64,000 bases of DNA, from assembly GCF_038050375.1 (NCBI RefSeq), contig NZ_CP150886.1, forward strand, positions 2,335,318 to 2,399,317. The letters are read 5' to 3'. Positions 25,667 through 38,379 of the stretch are shown here, in pieces (within the stretch, counting starts at the first letter, position 1; every line of letters starts with the position of its first letter). Both the position numbers and the translations under genes were made by a program. Origin of the DNA: Okeanomitos corallinicola TIOX110 (GTDB lineage: Bacteria; Cyanobacteriota; Cyanobacteriia; Cyanobacteriales; Nostocaceae). The notes below the pieces were generated by a model that had not been told where the DNA came from, searched no databases, and was given only the letters and a program-made list of their open reading frames with translations.

Positions 25667-26665
25667 ATGTCACTGCCAAAGCCTACTATTTTGGTGACAG
25701 GAGGAGCTGGATATATTGGTTCTCATGCTGTACTAGCTCTAGTCCAAACTGGCTATCAGGTTGTAATCCTTGATAACCTCGTTTATGGGCATCGAGATTT
25801 AGTAGAAAAGGTTTTGCAGGTAGAGCTAATAGAAGGTGATATAGAAGATCGTCTTCTGCTGGATCATATTTTCAAAACCCGCAAAATAGACGCTGTTATG
25901 CACTTTTCAGCTTATACCTATGTAGGCGAGTCAGTAAATAATCCTGATAAATACTACCGCAATAATGTTTTAGGTACTCTCACATTGTTAGAAGCGATGT
26001 TGGCAGCGTCCATTAATAAGTTTGTTTTTTCCTCCACCTGTGCCACTTATGGAGTACCAAAATTCATCCCCCTAACAGAAGATCATCCTCAAAATCCAAT
26101 TAATCCCTATGGGATGACAAAGTTAATGGTAGAGCAGATTCTGGCTGATTTTGATCTTGCTTATGGTTTAAAATCCGTACGTTTCCGCTATTTTAATGCG
26201 GCTGGGGCTGATCCTAATGGGTTATTAGGAGAGGATCACAATCCAGAATCTCATTTGATACCTTTGGTGTTACAGACAGCTTTGGGTAAGAGAGAATCTA
26301 TTTCAGTTTTCGGTACAGATTACTCTACTCCTGATGGTACTTGCATTCGTGATTATATCCATGTCTGTGATTTAGCAGATGCCCATGTTTTGGGTTTAAA
26401 ATATTTACTTCAAGGTGGTAACAGTGAAGTTTTCAATTTAGGTAATGGTAATGGCTTCTCTGTCAAGGAAGTGATTGCAGCCGCCCAAGAAGTAACGGGA
26501 ATAAATATACCTGTAAAAGAGTGCAATCGCCGTCCTGGAGACTCTCCTATTCTGATTGGTAGTAGTGAGAAAGCTAAAAATACACTAAATTGGCAACCCA
26601 AGTATCCAGGTATAAAAGAAATAGTTGCACACGCCTGGCAGTGGCATCAAAAAAGACATAAGTAG
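25667..26665 (+). CDS. galE: UDP-glucose 4-epimerase
   Basis: This 332-residue member of the short-chain dehydrogenase extended family has VTGGAGYIGSHAVLALVQTG (NAD-binding), the catalytic Ser (FSSTCATYG) and the YxxxK pair in NPYGMTKLMVEQ. It also has substrate-binding RYFNAAGADPNG and the C-terminal RDYIHVCDLADAHVLGL. It interconverts UDP-glucose and UDP-galactose for polysaccharide, glycolipid and LPS synthesis. It is preceded by an AAAAGGA ribosome binding site. It is transcribed alone. Confidence 0.95.
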   Translation: MSLPKPTILVTGGAGYIGSHAVLALVQTGYQVVILDNLVYGHRDLVEKVLQVELIEGDIEDRLLLDHIFKTRKIDAVMHFSAYTYVGESVNNPDKYYRNNVLGTLTLLEAMLAASINKFVFSSTCATYGVPKFIPLTEDHPQNPINPYGMTKLMVEQILADFDLAYGLKSVRFRYFNAAGADPNGLLGEDHNPESHLIPLVLQTALGKRESISVFGTDYSTPDGTCIRDYIHVCDLADAHVLGLKYLLQGGNSEVFNLGNGNGFSVKEVIAAAQEVTGINIPVKECNRRPGDSPILIGSSEKAKNTLNWQPKYPGIKEIVAHAWQWHQKRHK

Positions 26666-26717
26666 GTGATCAGTAATGGGAGTAAGTCAAATAATAAAAT
26701 TTTGCTTATTTACCTAT

Positions 26718-27317
26718 CTATGAATTGCCTCTTCTCAGGGTTTGAACCAAGAAACCTATCATACCTATTGATAAAATCAGAATCATACCGATAATTACAG
26801 GTTGCAACGAATTTTGTAAATTTTTATTTTGATTAGTATTTGTAACAGTATTAACGGTATTAACAGTTGATGGAGTTGTTAAAGCCTTACCTGCTGCCAC
26901 AGTGACCTGAAACTTTAACTCAAAAGGTTGAAAACTTCCCGCTGTATTTGGCCTGCCACTGAGTTGTAATTCATAAATTCCTGGTTTAGGAAAAGTAATT
27001 ACCGCTCCTGGTATGCCTTCATAACGTTCAACTTGGATAGCCTTTAAAGCAGGTTCAAGCAGAGCAGGTTCTCCTGGTGCATGAGGTTCGGCATAAACAG
27101 CCAACTGACAGTCACACTCTTTCAGCGGAAGTACCTTACCACCTCTGCGAGTGAGAGCAAACCAAGTATCCGCAGGTTCACCAGCGCGAGGGTTATCATT
27201 AGGTTCAATATGAATCGTACCACCGACATCACCGGATATTTTTACTGTATGAGCAGAAACTGTAGGAGCTAAATTAAATAGTATAAGTGATAAAAATATT
27301 AATAATTTTGATTTCAT
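26718..27317 (-). CDS. Periplasmic membrane-anchored protein, partner of the DsbD_2-like gene
   Basis: This 199-residue protein has a signal peptide (cut after TVSA), a beta-rich periplasmic domain (about 23-145; HTVKISGDVGGTIHIEPN, one CDC pair, FPKPGIYELQLSGRP), a Thr/Asn-rich linker and one C-terminal membrane anchor (about 170-192). It is reminiscent of YtkA/FixH-type beta-sandwich proteins near metal-transport genes; that assignment is tentative. The gene upstream (27358-28587), 40 bases away on the same strand, encodes a DsbD_2/ferric-reductase-like fusion, so a shared role in metal or redox handling at the membrane is likely. Confidence 0.8.
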   Translation of the reverse strand: MKSKLLIFLSLILFNLAPTVSAHTVKISGDVGGTIHIEPNDNPRAGEPADTWFALTRRGGKVLPLKECDCQLAVYAEPHAPGEPALLEPALKAIQVERYEGIPGAVITFPKPGIYELQLSGRPNTAGSFQPFELKFQVTVAAGKALTTPSTVNTVNTVTNTNQNKNLQNSLQPVIIGMILILSIGMIGFLVQTLRRGNS

Positions 27318-27357
27318 GATACAAGGTTAATAATTATTAATTGGCGGATCAAGCCTA

Positions 27358-28587
27358 TTATCTTTCACCTGTCTTTGGACTAATATAAAATTTTTCAAGA
27401 TTTAAAATTGACCAAAAGAAGGGAGAGCGCACCAGAAAAACAGTCAGCGTCAAGAATAATAAAAGTAAAGCAGCTAATTTATTTCCCCAATTCAATCTTA
27501 AAGCACCCAAGTAATGAGAACCAATCAAAACTGCATGAATAGAACTTAATAACAAAGCTGGAACACTCATAAGATGTATTCTACGCCAAAGTTTCCCCAA
27601 CGACTTTTGCAGAAAATCAAAACTTGTGAAAGCAGCAGGACTCATGAAAATCAAAGCCAAAATGCCAAAACTCATTCCCCATTGAAATTCTGGCGTTAAA
27701 AACCAAAAAGATTCAAAATTCCACTCTAAAGAATGTTCCACACTGTGAATAGAATGTGCCAGCGACATTACAAAAGCTCCCACTCCCAAAGCACGACGAT
27801 AACGCATAGGCGATGCCCATAAACTGCTAATAGGACGAGCAATAAGGGAAAAAAATAAGCAAATTAAGGCAGCGTGTCCACTATAGTCTACCATTGTGTC
27901 ACCAGTTCTTAATAAGGTAAGTATGCCAATTATTAGCGTTACCCAACCACCTAGACGAAACAACTTGCTACGTTTATCCTTACTAATCAAAAAAGTAGAA
28001 ATTCCTACGCCTAACATAGTAGGTAGAGTTCCTAAACCAAAAGCTAACATGGTGATAGTGCCTTGCCATAAATTACCTGTAGCTGCGGCTTTAATTTGAG
28101 CAGCATATAAAAAACCGCAAGGCATTAAACCCCAAGTCATACCTAACAGAGCAGGTGTCCACCATTTTGTATGTAAGGATAACTTCACCATCCCTGCACT
28201 AAGTTGGTTATGTAGATTACCTTTTAAAAAAGGATGTAATAAAGGAATACGGGGTAGTAAATCTGGCTTAACTTGTTCTAAACCAAACCAGATGAGCATT
28301 ACACCTGTAATTATTGCTATCCAGCGACGAAAATCACTACCAACACCTGCTAAATAGCCACCTTCAACTAATACTGAACCAATAGCACCAATACCCGCAC
28401 CAACGAAAGCATAACTAATAATTCTACCTATGTTTAACAGGGCATGAAATTTGAATTGCTGTTGCCAACTTTGGGTTTCTTGTTGATGAGAAAGAGAAAA
28501 AGCTACTGTTAAAGGTCCGCACATCCCAAAGCAGTGTCCAAAACTTCCTAAAAAGCCAAGGATGGTAATTAACAGTAAATCTAACAT
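27358..28587 (-). CDS. DsbD_2/SafE-like transporter fused to ferric-reductase-like membrane domain
   Basis: This 409-residue polytopic membrane protein has two parts. Residues about 1-240 match the DsbD_2/sulfite exporter SafE-like family (FLGSFGHCFGMCGPLTVAFS with its Cys pair, WGLMPCGFLYAAQIKA). Residues about 255-400 resemble the ferric reductase/cytochrome b561-like haem-binding membrane domain, with His-rich helices (LAHSIHSVEHSLEW and SSIHAVLIGSHYL). The first part of this kind moves electrons or copper across the membrane. The fusion plus the periplasmic partner downstream suggests copper or iron reduction and transfer; that is inference. The start at 28587 is well placed. Confidence 0.85.
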   Translation of the reverse strand: MLDLLLITILGFLGSFGHCFGMCGPLTVAFSLSHQQETQSWQQQFKFHALLNIGRIISYAFVGAGIGAIGSVLVEGGYLAGVGSDFRRWIAIITGVMLIWFGLEQVKPDLLPRIPLLHPFLKGNLHNQLSAGMVKLSLHTKWWTPALLGMTWGLMPCGFLYAAQIKAAATGNLWQGTITMLAFGLGTLPTMLGVGISTFLISKDKRSKLFRLGGWVTLIIGILTLLRTGDTMVDYSGHAALICLFFSLIARPISSLWASPMRYRRALGVGAFVMSLAHSIHSVEHSLEWNFESFWFLTPEFQWGMSFGILALIFMSPAAFTSFDFLQKSLGKLWRRIHLMSVPALLLSSIHAVLIGSHYLGALRLNWGNKLAALLLLFLTLTVFLVRSPFFWSILNLEKFYISPKTGER

Positions 28588-28899
28588 AATTGAAGTTCTG
28601 ATTCCTGGGTTGTGAGTTCTGAGGTAGAAGTCAGAACTTTTATAGATGGAAACTTTACTTTAAATTTGCAATTGTGTCAAAAGACAATCTGTCAAACCCA
28701 AATTCAATAAGATGACCAAACCACGAAATTTTCATGACCAACACCTGAATCAATTGATGTTGCGTCTTTTCAAAAATCTTTATTAATAGGATAATTTGGA
28801 GAGTGACAGAAGATGGTTATCCCGAACACATGTTAAACAATGAATGCGTAACTTATTTTCAATCAGTAGTCACCCATTGTAATAGTATAAAAACCAAAA
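28588..28899. other. Intergenic region between the DsbD_2 gene and the rRNA operon
   Basis: It contains the promoter of the DsbD_2/ferric-reductase gene (minus strand). The repeated GTTCTGA/TCAGAAC pair at about 28592-28640 could form a hairpin in its leader. No gene is supported. Confidence 0.4.
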
Positions 28900-28935
28900 A
28901 ACAAAAACCCCTCTATTAATAGAGAGGAGGGTTTT
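28900..28935 (-). terminator. rRNA operon terminator
   Basis: On the minus strand the hairpin AAAACCCTCC...AGAGGGGTTTT (inverted pair 28904-28914 / 28921-28935, loop ATTAAT) is followed by a T-rich run (GTTTTTTGG). It lies directly after the 5S gene, as expected for the end of the rRNA transcript. Confidence 0.8.
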
Positions 28936-28948
28936 GTGTGAATTATTG

Positions 28949-29067
28949 CCCTGGCATCGAGCTATTTTGGCGTGGGGCAACCCCCAGACTATCGTGGCCG
29001 CAACAGCGTTTCACCTCTGAGTTCGGGAAGGGGTCAGAGTGGTTCCACCGCGCAATAGACACCAGGA
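28949..29067 (-). rRNA. rrf: 5S ribosomal RNA
   Basis: Minus-strand sequence starts TCCTGGTGTCTATTGCGCGG and ends CATGC-CAGGG complement, about 119 bases. It includes the conserved CCGAACTCAGAGGTGAAACG loop. Ends form the usual terminal stem. Exact ends may be off by one or two bases. It is the last gene of the rRNA operon. Confidence 0.93.
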
Positions 29068-29086
29068 AAACTTTTAATTGCTAATT

Positions 29087-29114
29087 TGTAATTCGTAATT
29101 CGTAATTCGTGATT
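29087..29114. repeat. Heptamer repeat (TAATTCG) in the 23S-5S spacer
   Basis: About four copies of the heptamer GTAATTC (TAATTCG) lie between 5S and 23S. The same heptamer in the opposite orientation (ATTACGA) forms the array at 57432-57470. This matches the short tandemly repeated repetitive (STRR) elements known in filamentous cyanobacteria. Confidence 0.75.
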
Positions 29115-29192
29115 AAAGAATTAAAAATAACAAATCAAACAGCAACCCTGAAGACTGCAAGTAACGCGAAATATGATTGACCAATGAGATGA

Positions 29193-32017
<2,825 letters not shown>

Positions 32018-32147
32018 ACAATCCATTGGTTTCTTCCATCTGACAGTCTTTCGACTGCCTGCTTCGCGTTACTATGCAGTTTTCAAGGTTCTGACTGGCT
32101 TTCACCAGCAGTCTAGCTTTTCACTAGTTGCTGATTTTTTCCAAATG

Positions 32148-32220
32148 TGGAGATTAGCGGACTCGAACCGCTGACATCCTGCTTGCAAAGCAGGCGCTCT
32201 ACCAACTGAGCTAAACCCCC
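32148..32220 (-). tRNA. tRNA-Ala (TGC)
   Basis: 73 bases on the minus strand, beginning GGGGGTTTAGCTCAGTTGG, with anticodon loop CTTTGCAAG (anticodon TGC). The acceptor stem GGGGGTT pairs with AATCTCC through two G-U pairs. It sits in the 16S-23S spacer; CCA is not encoded. Confidence 0.95.
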
Positions 32221-32274
32221 AAGAACAATTCAAAAGTCAAAAGTAATTATTTTTGATTTTTGAATTCCTTCAGG

Positions 32275-32348
<74 letters not shown>

Positions 32349-32470
32349 TTAATCGAACCAAATATATAGTTTGAAAGAATATAAAACAATCTACGACCGA
32401 CCTAGAGTAGACCAATTTAGTCTCTAATTGCTGATTGCTTTCGATTTCTAAATGGATTAGGTCTCCCTAA

Positions 32471-33956
<1,486 letters not shown>

Positions 33957-34262
33957 TGGTTTGTTTGTAGCTCTTTCGACTGATTTAATACCTCAGTCAG
34001 GTAGTAATTATCTTTACTTGACGCAGGACTTGTTATATACTGTCTTTCAAACTATATTATTTTCAAGGTTCGGTGTCCTTCCGAGTCCGCTCTTTGGCGG
34101 CTCTCTGTCCGGCACTTAATTAATATAACGAACCTCCTTTGGTTTGTCAACTCTTTTTTCAAAGTTTTTTGGGAAAAATTTTTTTAACGGCTGAAAGCTG
34201 CTCAGAATGGTAGTTTTAGGAAACAATGGTTTAGGAATTGTTGACTTAAGGAAGAGTAGATA
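33957..34262. other. rRNA leader and promoter region, divergent from glyQ
   Basis: 306 bases holding the 5' leader and promoters of the rRNA operon (minus strand) and the promoter of glyQ (plus strand). It contains a pyrimidine/purine-rich stretch with TTTTTTCAAAGTTTTTTGGG near 34150-34170. No gene is supported. Confidence 0.5.
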
Positions 34263-35153
34263 GTGAATTTTCAGTCAGTAATAGCGGTTTTACATCAATT
34301 TTGGGGTGAGCGTGGTTGTCTGATTGCTCAACCCTATGACATGGAGAAGGGAGCGGGAACTAAGAACCCACAAACTTTTTTAAGGGCTTTGGGGCCAGAG
34401 CCGTGGGCTGTGGCTTATATTGAACCTTGTCGTCGTCCGACGGATGGACGTTACGGGGAAAATCCGAATCGGTTTCAACATTATTATCAGTACCAAGTTT
34501 TGATTAAGCCTTCGCCAGATAACATTCAAGACATTTATCTTGATTCTTTGAGAGCTTTGGGTATTCGTCCAGAGGATCATGATGTGCGGTTTGTGGAGGA
34601 TAATTGGGAGGATGCAACTGTAGGGGCTTGGGGTACTGGTTGGGAAGTGTGGCTGGATGGGATGGAAATTACCCAGTTTACTTACTTCCAACAATGTGGG
34701 GGTATTGATTGCCGTCCGGTGTCTATTGAGATTACCTATGGTTTAGAGAGATTGGTGATGTATCTTCAGCAGGTGGAGTCTATTACTAAGATTCAATGGA
34801 CAGATGATATTACCTACGGGGATGTTTTTCTTCAGGCTGAGATTGAGCAGTGTACTTATAATTTTGAAGCCTCGAATCCTGAGATGCTGCTGAATCTATT
34901 TAATATGTATGAGCAGGAAGCATCCCAATTGACTGAACGGGGTTTGGTTTTACCTAGTTTGGATTATGTGATGAAGTGTTCCCATACTTTTAATTTGCTG
35001 GATGCCAGAGGTGTAATTTCGGTGACGGAACGGACTCGCTATATTGCTAGGATTCGTCATTTGGCTAGGAAGGTTGCTCATTTATATGTTGAACAAAGAG
35101 AAAAATTGGGTTTCCCGTTACTTAAAAATGGCGTAAGTTTAACAGTAGGCTAA
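34263..35153 (+). CDS. glyQ: Glycyl-tRNA synthetase alpha subunit
   Basis: This 296-residue protein is the alpha chain of the bacterial heterotetrameric glycyl-tRNA synthetase, which charges tRNA-Gly with glycine. It starts [20 protein letters not shown] and shows class II motifs ([45 protein letters not shown]). The start is GTG at 34263, preceded by a GGAAGAG element. The beta subunit gene (glyS) is not in the window. A strong terminator follows at 35169-35197, so the gene is a monocistronic unit. Confidence 0.97.
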   Translation: MNFQSVIAVLHQFWGERGCLIAQPYDMEKGAGTKNPQTFLRALGPEPWAVAYIEPCRRPTDGRYGENPNRFQHYYQYQVLIKPSPDNIQDIYLDSLRALGIRPEDHDVRFVEDNWEDATVGAWGTGWEVWLDGMEITQFTYFQQCGGIDCRPVSIEITYGLERLVMYLQQVESITKIQWTDDITYGDVFLQAEIEQCTYNFEASNPEMLLNLFNMYEQEASQLTERGLVLPSLDYVMKCSHTFNLLDARGVISVTERTRYIARIRHLARKVAHLYVEQREKLGFPLLKNGVSLTVG

Positions 35154-35168
35154 GTGTTAAATTTTGTA

Positions 35169-35197
35169 ACTCCTCCGATTGTGGGGGAGTCTTTTTT
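35169..35197 (+). terminator. Intrinsic terminator after glyQ
   Basis: Perfect 8-base stem ACTCCTCC/GGGGGAGT (35169-35176 with 35183-35190, one G-U pair) around a six-base loop, followed by C and six T residues. Confidence 0.88.
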
Positions 35198-35224
35198 AAA
35201 TCCAACAATGATGGTGTGTGTGAA

Positions 35225-35710
35225 ATGGTTAATATCAGTGAAGCTTTAGAACCTATTGCGGCTTGGTTTCGTTCTTTGGGTGTTCCTGAACCTGTTGTGC
35301 ATTGGGGACATCCAGTAATGATGGGGATTGTGATTTTTGTGGTGGGTACTTTTGTAGGTGTGTCTGGTTGGCGAGGTAAATTACTACAAAATACAGATAA
35401 GGATGCTGCTGTCAAAAGTAAGAATGCCCATCGTCTGTTAGCACCTTGGTTATTTATATTTTTGGCTGGTGGTTATACAGGTGGTGTGTTGTCTTTGGTA
35501 ATGCAGCAGAAACCGCTTTTTGAGAGTCCTCATTTTTGGACTGGTTCAATTGTGCTTTTACTGTTGTTGGTTAATGGTGCAATTTCTCTAAGTGGGTTTT
35601 TTGGAGATAAAGCCGGTTTGCGGGCTTTTCATGCCTATTTAGGGAGTACAGCACTTTTGATTTTATTTGTTCATGCTGTATTAGGATTCAATTTGGGTAT
35701 ATCTTTGTAG
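35225..35710 (+). CDS. DUF4079 membrane protein
   Basis: This 161-residue protein has four membrane segments (about 30-48, 75-93, 105-123 and 137-155). DUF4079 features include VHWGHPVMMGIVIF, NAHRLLAPWLFIFLAGGYTG and AFHAYLGSTALLILFVHAVLG, with several membrane histidines that could hold haem, as in cytochrome b561-like proteins. The ATG at 35225 is chosen; a GTG at 35216 is possible. Function is not established; the family is conserved in cyanobacteria and chloroplasts. Confidence 0.88.
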   Translation: MVNISEALEPIAAWFRSLGVPEPVVHWGHPVMMGIVIFVVGTFVGVSGWRGKLLQNTDKDAAVKSKNAHRLLAPWLFIFLAGGYTGGVLSLVMQQKPLFESPHFWTGSIVLLLLLVNGAISLSGFFGDKAGLRAFHAYLGSTALLILFVHAVLGFNLGISL

Positions 35711-35738
35711 GATTGATATTTTCCAGATTTTGATTTTT

Positions 35739-35773
35739 GTTGGGTTGCGCTGTTGCTGAACCCAACCTACATT
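35739..35773. repeat. GTTGGGTT...AACCCAACCTACA dispersed repeat
   Basis: A stem-loop: GTTGGGTT (35739-35746) against AACCCAAC, followed by CTACA. It matches the tail of the repeat at 5147-5193 (GTTGGGTTACGCTGTTTCTT-AACCCAACCTACA). It lies just before the comEC start. Confidence 0.75.
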
Positions 35774-35787
35774 TTTATTTATATTTT

Positions 35788-38145
35788 ATGATGCCAAGTA
35801 ATAGTGTAATTATTTGTCTTGCCTATATTTTAGGGTTGCTGTTTACGGTATTTCCTTGGGGTGGTGTGTGGGTTTTTGGACTGGGGATATTAGCCGCAGT
35901 TTTTTTTCGTGCGATTTATATTAATTTCCAAAAATTAACTCAAAAAAGGGATAAATCTCTTACAAAAGGTAGGTCAGGAAATAATCTTCCTCTGGCTACT
36001 CCCCATCCTAATGTCTGGTTGATAGCTGGTTTTGTGGGTTTGTTGGCTACTTTTTATTTTCAATTGCGAGTACCACAGCCAGGTACAAAGGATATTAGTC
36101 AGTTTATTTCTGATGAAAATAATAGTAACCAAGAACAGTTAGTAATTGTACGTGGTAATGTTGCGAGTAATCCTCGTTTAACTCGTAGTCAAAGGGGGCA
36201 ATTTTGGCTAGAAGCGACGCAGTTGGATGAGGTGAAAAATGATCAAGGTGCTTCTGATGTGCCACAAGGAGTGACAGGTAAGTTATATGTGACTGTGCCG
36301 ATATTGCAGGCGACTGGTTTATATCCTAGTCAAGAAATTGCGGTGACAGGGATGTTGTATAAACCAAAAGCTGCGGCAAATCCTGGGGCTTTTGATTTTC
36401 AAAAGTATCTGAAACAGGAGGGTACTTTTGCGGGTTTGGTTGGTAAACAAATCAATATTATTGATGAGGAAAGAAAATGGGGATGGTGGCAGGTTCGGGA
36501 ACAAATTGTAAAATCGCAAGTTCGTTTTTTAGGTGTTCCTGAAGGGCCTTTAGTGAGTGCGATGGTTTTGGGGGGTAAGGCTGTTGATTTACCTTATGAT
36601 GTGCGGGATTTATTTGTAAAGGTTGGTTTAGCTCATGCTTTGGCTGCTTCTGGTTTTCAAACTTCGTTAATTTTGGGGATAATTTTACAGTTAACTAGAA
36701 AGGCCAATAAAGGAATTCAAATTTTTTGTGGTGGGTTGGGCTTAATTTCTTTCTTATGTTTGGCGGGTTTTCAAGCTTCGGTACTTAGGGCAGTAATTAT
36801 GGGTTTTGCTGCTTTAATTGGGTTGGCTTTGGAGAGAAAAGTTCGACAATTAGGATCTTTATTATTAGCTGCTACTTTATTATTAGTATTTAATCCTGTT
36901 TGGATTTGGGATTTAGGTTTTCAACTGAGTTTTTTAGCAACTTTGGGGTTGATTGTTACAGCTACGCCGATAACTAAACGTTTGGATTGGTTACCTCCCA
37001 TTATTGCTTCTTTAATTGCTGTTCCTTTGGCAGCTACGATTTGGACTTTACCTTTACTTTTAAATATTTTTAGTGTGGTTGCTGTTTATAGTGTGCCGTT
37101 AAATATTATTACTACGCCGTTAATTTCTGTGATTAGTATTGGTGGGATGATTAGTGGTTTGGCAAGTTTAATTTTGCCGGATTTAGGTAGCACTTTAGCT
37201 AGTTTTTTATATTATCCCAGTCATTGGCTAATTAAAATTGCTGAATTTTTTGCTATTTTGCCAGGAAGTTCGGTTGCTGTTGGGAGTATTTCTACTTGGC
37301 AGATGCTGATAATTTACGGGTTAATTATTCTGACTTTGTTGATGCGCTGGTGGCAAAAAAGATGGTGGCTTGCGGGTTTAATGGCTGTAGTTTTGATTGT
37401 TGTTCCTGTTTGGCATTCGACGAATAATTTGTTAAGAATTACATTATTAGCGACTGATAAAGAACCGGTTTTGGTAATTCAAGATAAGGGCAAAATAACT
37501 TTAATTAATAGTAGTGATGAAGGTACGGGACGGTTTACAATTTTGCCGTTTCTACAACAACAGGGAATTAATAAAATTGATTTAGCAATTGCTAGTAAAT
37601 TTCTGGTTAATGAAAATGATGCTTGGCTAGAAATTCTGCACAGTTTACCAATTAAAAATTTTTATGCTTACGCTTCTAAATTAGAAAATAATCTGGAGAT
37701 TCAAGCTATTCAACAAAAACTACAAAAGCATCAAGGAATTTATCAACCTTTAGCATTAGGTCAGGTTGTCAATATTAGTGCTGGTATTGCCCAATTTGTA
37801 AATGATACTTTACCGATTTTAAAGCTACAAATTTTTGGACAAAATTGGTTATTGGTTGGTACTGTTAAATCTCAACAAATAGAACAATTAGTTAAAAATG
37901 GTGATTTATCTTCTCCCCAAGTGCTTTGGTGTCCACCGGAATCTTTACAGGATTTGGTGGAGGTGCTAAAACCATCTGTGGCGATCGCAACTACAAATAA
38001 TCTGAATAGTAAAACTTTATCTGCTATCAGTAAAGGAAATACTAAATTGTTTTTTACTGGTAGAGATGGGGCAATTCAATGGACACCTAATGGTGATTTT
38101 GAGGCTTTTATTCAGGTGACAGAAAACAAATCTTCTAATTTGTAG
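35788..38145 (+). CDS. comEC: ComEC/Rec2-family DNA uptake channel
   Basis: This 785-residue membrane protein is of the ComEC family, the channel that moves single-stranded DNA through the inner membrane in natural transformation. An N-terminal DUF4131-type OB-like region (about 70-230) is followed by the Competence domain (about 250-525) with many membrane segments (GLAHALAASGFQTSLILG; ALIGLALERK; IWDLGFQLSFLATLGL). The C-terminal 220 residues occupy the place of the metallo-beta-lactamase domain. They lack the HxHxDH motif (LAIASKFLVNEND where it is expected), so nuclease activity is unlikely. The ATG at 35788/35791 is used; the frame upstream runs through a dispersed repeat. Confidence 0.9.
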   Translation: MMPSNSVIICLAYILGLLFTVFPWGGVWVFGLGILAAVFFRAIYINFQKLTQKRDKSLTKGRSGNNLPLATPHPNVWLIAGFVGLLATFYFQLRVPQPGTKDISQFISDENNSNQEQLVIVRGNVASNPRLTRSQRGQFWLEATQLDEVKNDQGASDVPQGVTGKLYVTVPILQATGLYPSQEIAVTGMLYKPKAAANPGAFDFQKYLKQEGTFAGLVGKQINIIDEERKWGWWQVREQIVKSQVRFLGVPEGPLVSAMVLGGKAVDLPYDVRDLFVKVGLAHALAASGFQTSLILGIILQLTRKANKGIQIFCGGLGLISFLCLAGFQASVLRAVIMGFAALIGLALERKVRQLGSLLLAATLLLVFNPVWIWDLGFQLSFLATLGLIVTATPITKRLDWLPPIIASLIAVPLAATIWTLPLLLNIFSVVAVYSVPLNIITTPLISVISIGGMISGLASLILPDLGSTLASFLYYPSHWLIKIAEFFAILPGSSVAVGSISTWQMLIIYGLIILTLLMRWWQKRWWLAGLMAVVLIVVPVWHSTNNLLRITLLATDKEPVLVIQDKGKITLINSSDEGTGRFTILPFLQQQGINKIDLAIASKFLVNENDAWLEILHSLPIKNFYAYASKLENNLEIQAIQQKLQKHQGIYQPLALGQVVNISAGIAQFVNDTLPILKLQIFGQNWLLVGTVKSQQIEQLVKNGDLSSPQVLWCPPESLQDLVEVLKPSVAIATTNNLNSKTLSAISKGNTKLFFTGRDGAIQWTPNGDFEAFIQVTENKSSNL

Positions 38146-38239
38146 TCAGTTATCAAATAGAATGCTATTATGTTTAATGGGGTATGATAAAGATATCCTT
38201 GTTCACTAAGGTTCAGTGAATTATATAAATGAATAATTT

Positions 38240-38324
38240 GGAGAGGTGTCCGAGTGGTTGATGGTGACGCACTCGAAATGCGTTTTGGGGAAACCCAACG
38301 GGGGTTCGAATCCCCCCCTCTCCG
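38240..38324 (+). tRNA. tRNA-Ser (CGA)
   Basis: 85 bases: acceptor GGAGAGG pairs with CCTCTCC, anticodon loop CACTCGAAATG (anticodon CGA, reads UCG), a long variable arm (TTTTGGGGAAACCCAACG) and a GGTTCGAATCC T-loop. Discriminator G at 38324. CCA not encoded. Confidence 0.95.
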
Positions 38325-38346
38325 TTGATTTTTGAGGAGTTTTTCT

Positions 38347-38374
38347 CACGCAGAGGCGCAGAGTCGCAGAGAGA
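38347..38374. repeat. GCAGAGGCGCAGAG dispersed repeat
   Basis: CACGCAGAGGCGCAGAGTCG followed by CAGAGAG. A near-identical element is at 61947-61976 and a fragment on the opposite strand is near 15455-15470. This is a common cyanobacterial interspersed repeat. Confidence 0.7.
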
Positions 38375-38379
38375 AGATT

